A stretch of DNA of 64,000 bases from NCBI RefSeq assembly GCF_020921035.1, contig NC_063159.1:9402501-9466500 (forward strand). The letters run 5' to 3'. Shown piece by piece: positions 54,801 to 64,000 of this stretch. This stretch comes from Rhodamnia argentea (Eukaryota; Streptophyta; Magnoliopsida; Myrtales; Myrtaceae). Numbering within the stretch: the stretch's first letter is position 1; the number at the start of each line of letters is the position of its first letter. Below the pieces are notes generated by a model. The model worked only from the letters and a program-made list of their open reading frames with translations. It did not search any database and was not told the origin of the DNA. A program made the position numbers and the translations under genes.

Positions 54801-57800
54801 GATATGCATTATCCGAACATCTTGTCTGTCACAATAACGTGGCCATAGGCTTCACGTCCTGGCCATGTCCCTTTAGGACCTATCCGGTGCGTTGAGTAGT
54901 ATGGGGAATGTCAGAGCAATCCTTGCCATTTGTGGAACTCTAAATAGACAGTCTTTTTTTTATGAGAAAAATCTATATAGTCTTGATGATCAATGTACAG
55001 ACTAATTTGAAAGCCATTCCGCGAAGCATATTACTGGAAAAAATTGTAGATTTTACTCCACACGACGATATGTAAAGTCCGTCATTCCTATAACAATATG
55101 AGATATTGAGAAACGATGAAGTGAAGCTAGGGGTAGAAAGTTGATGAATCGTGGTTACCTCATGCTGTAGCCATAGACAACTTTTTGATGAGAAAAGAGA
55201 GTTTCTCTATAACGTCATTCCACAGGTGAGCATCCATATTGGTGAACCTCCATAACAGTCATAGTGCGCGCGGTTATGTTGTCTGATTTATATATGTCTC
55301 TTATGATCATGCAATAGGTAATTTGTTGGAAACATGCTAATGTTGTGTAACTTCTTTCTTTGTCCTCACATATTAGCGAAACGATTTTGCAATTTGCGAA
55401 GCTCGTTGACAACCCTTTGGTCCTAGTCATGGTGCTAACTATAGTTATCTAGCATGTCATAATACTTTGCACTTTGCACAAATGAACAACCATCAACAAG
55501 TGACTTGCCCCACATTTCTTGAAACATCTCTTAGACTTTCTAAGCAAAGTAGTGGCTGCAGGCTGAGCTTTACGGGATATGGTTTTCCACCCTTGCATCT
55601 GCTAGGGTTTGACTAATGCCAAAGAAGTAACTACGAGTTCTTGCTCACATGACTAAGCAGTTCTTTGGAAGTTGTCTTCCCATAGAAATGCAGGGCCAAA
55701 TACATGGAAATCCAAAAGTTCCATTGAGCGTTTTGGAGTTTGCCACCCAGAATATTGGGCCACACTAGGTCACCATTTGCCATCATTAGTGTTCTTGATG
55801 GTGATTGAAAACCCAACAGACAATTTGAAATCAAGCTGGAGATATGCCAATAGAAGGCCTACATGAATATATGAAGCTTGATTCTTTAAATTTGTCTTTA
55901 GGCAATACTTATTAAATCGTGACAATGTAGATTTGGCAGTACCATTGACTATATTGCTACCTCCTGAATTCTTTATATGGCTGTTTCATCTTTTAAAGAG
56001 TTGTGGAATTATTGTTTCCACTTCTGAAAGTGCAGAGGCAAAGTTTTCTGGACTTTGCTCGTATTTCCCAGTTTTTGTTGATTTAGTATATGAAATTGGT
56101 GTTGATATAGCTGTAGCATAAACCTTCAAATTGTTTGTCTATGTATATTGTTAGAGCTTTTAGCTCTTTTTGAGAATTGTTTCAAGAATTTAAGAATTTA
56201 TTTAGGTTCAAATTATGAAGAATTTGCCTGAAATGTGTTCATTTTTGGGGAATAAATGGTCACGTCTGTTTTTACTTCAAGTTTCTAATTCAGGTGTTGA
56301 TAATGGATAAATCTCACTTGGATATTTCTGGCCATGAATAATGTTGAGGCATGCATTACCTTCTTCTTCCTCTTTTTTTTTTTTTTAAATCTCATCTTCT
56401 TTTCTCAGTTATCTATTGGAGTTCCTCATCATTCTTATAAGTAATTTTTCCGCCATTAGTGTTAGCTGATGACAGAATGTTGCTAAATTGCTAGTGCTTA
56501 GATAGCTTCAATTACTTCTCATGTCTGGGAAGCGTGCAAAGGATCAAAGAGAAGAATCTTTGTATGTGATACTTCACAAATGAAAGATCAAAATTGTGTA
56601 TTTGTATGCTTGTCCATTTGGAATGTCCACTGCTTTGTTTGAACCTCTTTGTATGTGATGCTCATTCTTATTCTAAGTCTATGATGGATTGGATGCTGTG
56701 CTAGTTGTTGCTTCTGGCAATATCTTGTTTGTGTTGAACGCCTTATCTAGTTTTATTGTTTCTTTCTTCCTTTATATAATTTGGTAGCATGGTGTCCTTA
56801 CTTGGTGTTGCTTTTAGGCAAAACCTTGCAAGCAATTATGGGTTGGAGGGATCAACCCAGCTGTTTCAAAGGAAGAGCTGGAAGAGGAATTTCTCAAGTA
56901 CGGAAAAGTTGACGATTTCAAGTTATTTGGAGACCGCAATACCGCATTACTGGAGTATGTCCGAGTGGAAGATGCTATTCAAGCTATGAGAAACATGAAT
57001 GGAAAGCAATTAGGTGGTGATCAAATACGTGTAGATTTCCTGCGATCTCAGCCCTCAAGAAGAGTAAGTTATTCTATTTTTGAATTGTGGGAGAAATTTT
57101 GCTTGGACAAGTTTAAGTTATGTTCAATGAGCTGTAGCTAGTTATTTTATGTTTGCATCTTTTTAGGAGTGGAGTGCTTCAACTGAAGTGCATGCTATTT
57201 TTAATTTATGCAACTGGTTTATCATTACTATAAATCCAACATATTGGCTACGCTTTGTTTGGATGGAGTAATTATGAGGGATCAGAGAGGAAGAGAAAAG
57301 TTCAAAGAAGAATTCATTGTTTGGTAGAAGGGATTGAAATCAAGGGATTTGGAGGGATTAATGTATCAACATTCCTTGCTTTTTCTAATCTCCTTAAATA
57401 ACTCCAAATCTGGAGGGATTTGAAGTTAAAGGGATTGTGGGCATTCCACATATGTTTTTTTCTCTCTAATATGTATTGCTTATCATATTATTATTTGTTC
57501 TCTTTTAAGGGGTGAAGCACACTCTTTTCTTGTGGATTTTTTATTTTTCTCATATATTTTCTTGAGTGCTATGTTGTACACCTAGGCTATTTGTCATGAT
57601 GAGATTCCCATTTTATTTTCAAATAATTGTTTTAGTTCTTTGTTGTTGAATAAAGTGAACTTATTGTGCTGCTATATATATTATTTTAATGAAGGTCTTA
57701 TACACGGGTTTATTGATGATGATATTGAACCTTTAACAGGCTAAGGGCCTCATCACTAAGGTTAATTTCCATTTAGTTTGTCTATGGAAAATGTAAGAAA

Positions 57801-60800
57801 TATATCTTACCTTTCACCCAATGACCATTTACATGCATATACTTTGGAAATACCAAACACATACCGGAGTTTTACCTTTGGAGACCACTTTGAACCTTCA
57901 CATTGATTATCCCTGTGTACCTATTTACGAAAAGGCCATTTTCTTTCCAATAATGCGCTTCTCCAAATCCTAAATTCTCACATCCGCTCAAAACCCTCAA
58001 AACCTATTAAAAACTGAACCACCTAAAACCAAGCAAGAGGCCAAAATGAATTTGCAAGGAGGGGCAATTTGGTCTCCAATGTGGGTTTTAACTAGAATTT
58101 TGTGCATAGTTTTTGCAAAAATAGAGATAGTAAGTGGTCATTGGGTCAAAAGTGATGTTTGTTTTTAGTATTTTTCCTTTTATCCATGAAGAAGTACAAG
58201 GACAATGTAGCCATAAAGATATAATAAGATTCCTTTCCATTTTATTCTCTCCTTCAACCAAATGTATAGTGGCCTAATTTCCGTCATTTCTTTTCCTTTT
58301 TTTATATGCAGAACCAGTCCTTTCCTTTCTTTTCTCTTCTAAGGTCATTATCTGGATCCTTTCCATTCCCTCCTAATCCATACGAACCTAGTGTTAGTCA
58401 CACTATTTATTGTGTGACACGTTGAACTCTGCAAACATGTACTGATGCTCCTTTTGATCTGATTAGTTTACTGTTGCTGTTAGCTGTTTTGTTGATCATG
58501 TTTTCAGAGATGACTTTCTGGTTGGCAGTTTTTTGTTATCGAGTCTGATTAAGATGTTATAGCTGTTAGAAAAGTTTTCTTGTTTAAGTGACTTAACGAT
58601 TTCTGGTTTTTCTTTCTAATTAGGAACATTGGGCTGACACTCATGACTCTAGGGAGTTTATTGGTAGGGGTGTGCCTACTGACGTTCATGCAGGTTCTAA
58701 AAGGCAACAGGTGAGTCAAAAAGTTTATCTTGTGGCCTTGGATGCCTGAGTTCCTTGTACAGTTCCATGTCTCTTCAGTTGGTTGCATCTGGAATGGCTC
58801 CTCAGTTCTGTTTCCTGCATGCAATTTTATTTCAAGTTCTTAATTGTTTGCTGATCGACATACATAGACTAGGTTGTTTCTTGTGTATTAAATGCAGGTT
58901 TGTCAAATTGTTTTATTAGAAACTCAATTCAAACTCTGTCGATAAGATTCTCCCTATTGCTTTGTCTTATCTACTTGGCTCCTGATATTGTGACTTCTCT
59001 ATTGCAGCTTTCTCATTCTTCAGGGTCTAGAAGAGGAGATGGGCAACCCAGTAAAGTTTTGTGGATAGGTTACCCTCCTTCTGTCCAAATTGATGAACAA
59101 ATGCTGCATAATGCAATGATATTATTTGGAGAGATTGAGAGAATCAAAAGTTTTCCTTCAAGGCATTATTCATTTGTGGAGTTTAGAAGTGTGGATGAAG
59201 CCCGTCGCGCGAAGGAAGGATTACAGGGCCGTCTGTTTAATGATCCTAGAATAACCATTATGTTCTCCAGTAGTGACCTGGCTCCTGGTAGAGACTATCC
59301 CGCGTTTCATCCAGGAGTTAGAGGGCCAAGGACAGAAATGGAACATCCATTCCGGACCTCCCAAATGGATATGTTCAGTCACAATCATATGGGGGGTACA
59401 GGTTCACTTCCACATGGTGTTGGTCAAAATATTGCGGTAAGGCCTTTTGGTGCTTCAGAATTTGATGATGTTGACCTGCCTTATGGTATGCAAGATGGTA
59501 ATGCAAAAAATCTGATGGGCCCAAGCTGGAGAAGGTCGTCTCCTCCCTCTTCTGGTTTGCTGCCTTCTCCTGCTCCAGGTGTTAGGACTCCTGTGAGGGC
59601 CACTGGCTCATGGGATGTTTATGATGCTAGTCATTTCCCTAGGGACTCCAAGCGGTCAAGGATTGAATCTTCTTTACCTGCCGATGAAGCATCTTTTCCT
59701 TTGAGGAAGATAGATGATCGTGGCTTGAGGATGGACCATGGACCTGGTTCAGCAATTGATGTAGGTATTCCTGGCCCTTTTGCCAATTCCCATGGAAATG
59801 GTCGTCTGAGTCCAATGGGTTCAAGGTTTGCATCTGGAGCTGGTCAGGGCCCTGATGATGAATACATCTGGCGGGGCCTTATTGCCAAGGGCGGAACACC
59901 TGTCTGTCATGCTCGATGCGTGCCTGTTGGTGAGGGGCTTGCTGCAGAGCTGTAAGTGTCTGCTCTTATATGTAAAATTGTGACCCAATTTTTTGTAGAT
60001 ATTTGTGTGGATGTAGACTGCCCCAGGGATCAGCTACAATTTTCTATTTCGGATGAAGTCTTTGGTAACCTTTTGTAAAACTAGCTACCCCCACCGACTT
60101 CTCCATTAATAGCAAATTCTGTCTTTGCAGCCTTCTTTGTTATATTTAGTAAGCTGAGCCGGGTCCTTATTTGCCTATTTTGCAGTCCTGAAGTCGTCAA
60201 CTGCTCGGCTAGAACAAGTTTGGATTTGCTAGCCACACACTATAAGGAAGCTCTTGGTTTCGACATTGTTTTCTTCTTGCCAGACAGCGAAGAAGAATTT
60301 GGTTCCTACACTGAATTCCTCCGGTATTTGGGCTCCAAAGATCGTGCTGGTGTTGCCAAACTTGATGATGGTACCACCCTATTTCTTGTCCCTCCATCAG
60401 AATTTTTAAGGAAGGTATTAAGGGTAACAGGTCCAGAGCGACTGTATGGAGTGGTCCTCAAGTTTGCTCAGGCATCTGTGCAGCATCAAGCACACGAGTC
60501 GGTGCCTCTTTCCCAATTTGCTGATGCACAGAGGATGCCTGCTTTCCAACCTGAGTATGGATATCCATCCCCTAAGCAGGAACAAGTTTTTCGAAATACA
60601 CCAGAGGACGCAAAATTTCCACAGCAACTACTGTATCCACACATGGGCGAGTCCTCTGCAATGCGTTCAGTTTCTCATGAACAGGCACATAGCAATGCTG
60701 CTGCAGCATCCCAAGCTGGAGTTGCGTTAACACCCGAGCTTATTGCAACTCTAGCTTCATTAATTCCTGCAAGTACACGGACGTCATCTGCAGAAAGTTC

Positions 60801-61503
60801 TCAGCAAAACTTGAGGCCAATGGTTCCCCCTGTTGTACCTAACAATGAACCTTCATTGCAAGCATGGAAGCAAGAACATCAAGCATCCGATAGTGGTGGG
60901 TATTCAGTGCAACAACCTGGGAGTCAGTTGAATCCTCTGATGTCATCAGTCTCCCAATTTCAGCCTTATACATCTGTCCCAAGCACAGGTAGCCAGTCCA
61001 TGCAAGTGCCCGCCATCCTTCCTTCCACCCAAATGCAAGAATCTGTGCTCAACGCTTCACAATATGCGGCAGTTTCTAGATCATTTACTAATATCCCTTC
61101 CCAAGGTGGACAGTTTGCAGCTTCCATCCAGCAATATCCAGTTGAAGTTCCTCCCACTTCTTCTGGGTTATACAGTTCACCACTTTTACACCAGCAAAGT
61201 TCTTCTGGCGTGGCAAGCCAGGCTCAAGTTCCTCCTTTTTCTCAGCTACAAACTGTCGTTCCCACAACATATACCGATGTCTCCAATCAACCACAGCAGA
61301 TTCAGTCTTCTGCTTCTGGGGCTGCTCAGGGCGTACAAGATGAGGTTGATAAGAACCAGCGGTATCAGTCAACATTGCAATTTGCTGCAAACCTCCTGCA
61401 GCAGATACAGCAGCAGCAGCAGCAGCAGCAACAGCAACAGCAGCAGCAGCAGCAGCCAACGACGAGCGCCCATCATGGGCAAGGGTATGGTGCTGGCCAT
61501 TAG
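51892..61503 (+). CDS. FPA: FPA-type RNA-binding protein (three RRMs and SPOC)
   Basis: Five coding exons: 51892-52191, 56818-57063, 58624-58710, 59008-59951 and 60186-61503. They give 964 residues (Arabidopsis FPA about 901). RRM1 is at about 30-100 ([11 protein letters not shown]), RRM2 at about 105-180 ([20 protein letters not shown]), RRM3 at about 228-300 ([11 protein letters not shown]) and the SPOC domain at about 497-625 ([15 protein letters not shown]). The C-terminal third is Gln/Ser/Pro-rich and ends with 16 consecutive Gln. FPA is a nuclear spen-family protein of the autonomous flowering pathway; it directs poly(A)-site choice, including at antisense FLC transcripts and in its own intron 1. 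Intron 1 here is 4,626 bp. A possible extra donor after the stop (cag, then GTAATT at 61523) hints at a 3' UTR intron. Exon 1 is much more GC-rich than its surroundings. Confidence 0.95.
53624..53910. repeat. Tandem duplication of about 150 bp in FPA intron 1
   Basis: Sequence from agatatcctacgttgtttaa to acgacatgcccgat (about 53624-53773) is followed by a second copy from agatatcctatgttgttagg (about 53774-53910), with the shared inner phrase tgaattaactgaaaactggc. The copies have diverged at a modest number of positions. Confidence 0.85.
57245..58395. mobile_element. Possible non-autonomous DNA transposon in FPA intron 2
   Basis: The left end (ctttgtttggatggagtaat, then tatgagggat) resembles the reverse complement of the right end (attccctcctaatccatacg, then aacctag). 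Inside, 'gggattgaaatcaagggatt' and 'ggagggatttgaagttaaag' words recur. The span fills most of intron 2 (57064-58623). No transposase frame is present and the ends are imperfect, so the boundaries are approximate. Confidence 0.45.
61408..61455 (+). repeat. CAG/CAA tract encoding polyglutamine in FPA
   Basis: Sixteen glutamine codons in a row, mostly CAG with two CAA interruptions, lie near the FPA C-terminus and follow LLQQI. The tract is in frame within the last exon. Interruption by CAA should slow replication slippage. Confidence 0.92.
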
Positions 61504-64000
61504 AATTGAGTCACAGTTGCAGGTAATTTCTCTCTCTGTATCTGATGTCTTTGCACTTTCTTTTTTACTTCAGAAATGAAAATGTGCATTGTGTGATGAT
61601 AGTTGCTGGGTGCCTAAGCTACCTAATAGATATTTAAGTTGGTGGCTTCGTGAGGGTTCAGATTCTATTGGTTGATACATGTTTCACGATTGTCATTCTC
61701 AAGTGCCTTCTCCATCCTATCTCCTCATTCTGTTCCCTCTGAAACCAATCATCTACTGTCACATTGATATTTAACTAAATGAAGCATTGATTTCGTTAAT
61801 CTCTTTATGATATGCTGCAACATGCTTTTGTGTTAATTTTTCTTTTTCTATCTGGATGTCTCGAGAGTTAATTTTAAAAAAATTACTTGAAAGTTTGATT
61901 GGCTCAGTTTAGATAAATGATACTTAAGTTATTTTTTTTTAAAGAAAAAGCAAAACAGAATGTTGTTGTAAATACAAATTCTTCCTTGGATTAGAGGTTG
62001 TCTTGATATGTCGTTCTAGGATATAAAGATTTTTTAAAGAAAATCTGTGCATGGTTGTGACGTTTGTCTCTTTGTTGTCGTCCTTTTAACATACTTGCGT
62101 CGTGCTTGTAGTCTTCGGAAAGTGAAAGTTGAGCTTTAGATAATGTGATGTTTGCCCGGTTTTCTCCTTGTCCTTTCTACAAGCTTCTCTCTTCTCTGTG
62201 TGCTCAGTCATCTTTTTTCTCTGTGCTTTACCATGCTTTGGCTGGTACTGATGTTGCTGTTGTTGTTCTTTGGTTCATAGTTTAGATAACCTTTTTTCAG
62301 TTTCATGCTTCACATTTTCTTGGTGCTCTGACCTTCTGTTGTTTAGTATCATGCACTGTTGTTGCAAGTATACTTGTCTGTATCTGTTGTGGTGTGTTAG
62401 TTGGGTGTTTCTGAAATTTACTCACTATTTCCTCGGAGTACTTGGAACTTCCTATAATGTAAATAATGATTTGGAATTTCTACTGGCTTGTTTAGTTTGT
62501 CTAGATCATGAATCTTTAGAAATTATTTAAGATGACAAATATTGACATGAACCATTCTAATGTGCCCGAATTATTCTAGGACTTGATAAAAATAATGATG
62601 AAACAAGTAGTGCTGTAGAACTATCAACACCCAAAGAGATGCAATCATGTTCGTAAACATTTGCAGATTTTTTAAAATTGTAGGGCGACTGTCTTTAACC
62701 TGAGGTTCATAGTCTAGAATGTTCTTAATTTCTCACTTCATTGAGTCTGGGGTGATGAGAAAACCTTTGTGAAACAGAGAACTACCTGTGTTCATCTGTC
62801 AAATTCAGTTTGGTGTGTTCATTTTGGTGGGTTGGGCGTCTACCAACAAAAAATATGGTTCTCAATCCTTGCTCGAGTATTTTGTTAATCATGTCCATAT
62901 AGCGATCATTTCTTCAGACAGCCCAATACAAATTGCCCAAGGCGAGTGCTTCGGTGAACCTCTTCGTACATAGTTTCTACGTGCAGGATTCTTCTTTGTC
63001 CCTTTCCCTCTTTTAATAATTGAAAAATCCATGTGCCTATAAGAACCTGAATTCCCTGGTATAGCCACTTCACAAGATTTTGCGCCTTATTGCAACATTT
63101 TTTCGAGATAGTGAATCCTCTTGGGACCCTGAACCATCACCAAGCCACTTGATCGTGATCACTCATTACCTGCTTTAATGTCGTGCTGTCATACCAACCC
63201 ACTCACGAATTCATGCTTATAGAACCAAAGGATAATCTGGAGTGTGAATTGATTGCCAAAGCAGTCCCCAACCTAAAAGGCAGCAATTAGAATCGCGAAA
63301 TTTCATGCACCTGTGATGATCTGTAGACTCGTCAGTGAGTGCATCTGATTCTAAAAAATTATAAGACACGATTTAATAAATCATGATATATTGAAATTGA
63401 TAATGACAATAAAACATAGTATTGGTATGATCTTCATGCCATGATATCTAGCCAACCATAGAGATCGACACCATCCATTGCTATGGATGGCTTTCTGTTT
63501 GCAAGATTCTGTTAGTTCACAGAGATCACTGGAAAACAAATGGCCTACACCGTGCTCGTTGTTACACACGCCAACAATAACGTACGTATTGCTGCTACTG
63601 TATGTTGATTCAAAGAGGATGTTGGTTAACTGAGGAGGTCCATAGGAGTGTTGAGTGCTGGTCATATCACAATGTCTCCATCTAGTTTAATGTGTGGTGC
63701 TCCAAATACGGCTTGTAACTACTGGTCTGTTGGACATAGATCCCTTAGAACCTCAATATTGGGCGCGAAACACGAGCTATTCTGATGTCTTTATTCTATC
63801 GTCTAGTGAAGATTTATTAGGATCACGGTTGTATTTCTCTTTTTGAAAATCTAGAGGAATAGTTCTCTTTTGAGTTCTGACTGCAAGAGCAACTTGTTGC
63901 TAGCGATGTTTCCTCTCATAAGATTAATTGAACTCTGATGCGGAAGGGGCACAAGAAACTTGTCAGGGATAGTTTAGAAGCGATGAACTTTAGTTTCTCT
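61504..64000. other. Region downstream of FPA to the window edge
   Basis: The start is FPA 3' UTR, possibly with an intron beginning at 61523. Short open frames at 62270-62530, 62788-62973 and on the minus strand at 63381-63665 show no domain I recognise. No repeat with clear ends was found. A further gene may begin beyond the right edge. Confidence 0.5.

Noticed and set aside
61088..61459. Minus-strand frame rich in Ala and Val
   Set aside because: It is the antisense reading of the FPA CAG tract and Gln/Ser-rich tail.
63381..63665. Minus-strand frame near the right edge as a new gene
   Set aside because: No domain, no splice-linked partner exon and no homologue recognised; too little sequence beyond it to judge.

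Overview
This is a plant nuclear window of about 64 kb carrying eight protein-coding genes (the first cut by the left edge), all built as ordinary angiosperm genes: many short exons, AT-rich introns, GT-AG borders and plant-type promoter motifs. The protein sequences are closest to woody eudicots. The AT-rich intergenic repeats look like those I associate with Myrtales (for example Eucalyptus relatives), but that assignment is an inference. No bacterial, organellar or viral segment was recognised.

Layout: (1) 1-630 (+), the last two exons of a SEP15/selenoprotein F-like ER protein. (2) 5543-6883 (+), an intronless SHORT-ROOT-type GRAS regulator. (3) 12177-13526 (+), ribosomal protein eL38, whose first coding exon is only the ATG and whose promoter/leader region exists in two copies. 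(4) 17657-21067 (-), the U1 snRNP protein U1-C, with its 3' end tandemly duplicated. (5) 23674-31265 (+), calreticulin-3, ending in HDEL. (6) 34255-40275 (+), a mitochondrial-type glyoxalase II (GLX2-4-like). (7) 42907-49727 (+), a 3-beta-hydroxysteroid dehydrogenase-like SDR domain fused to a C-terminal reticulon domain (RTN20-like). (8) 51892-61503 (+), an FPA-type RNA-binding protein with three RRMs, a SPOC domain and a polyglutamine tail. U1-C and calreticulin-3 are divergently transcribed; all other genes run on the plus strand.

The genes are not a pathway cluster. Two loose themes recur: ER quality control and membranes (SEP15-like, CRT3, reticulon fusion) and RNA handling (eL38, U1-C, FPA). 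This looks like chance in a gene-rich euchromatic segment.

The spaces between genes hold small degraded repeats: a tRNA-derived SINE with a clean 16-bp target-site duplication, a family of hairpin AT-rich MITE-like elements seen at several places, a TIR-bounded element with a GC-rich core beside U1-C, a palindromic array beside eL38, and several short tandem duplications. I found no wholly new molecular system. The strongest points for follow-up are the duplicated eL38 promoter with its palindromic insert, the perfect 439-bp duplication at the U1-C 3' end, the altered catalytic dyad in the SDR-reticulon fusion, and the 4.6-kb first intron of FPA. All exon borders were placed by eye from reading frame, splice sites and remembered homologues; no alignment or transcript data were used.
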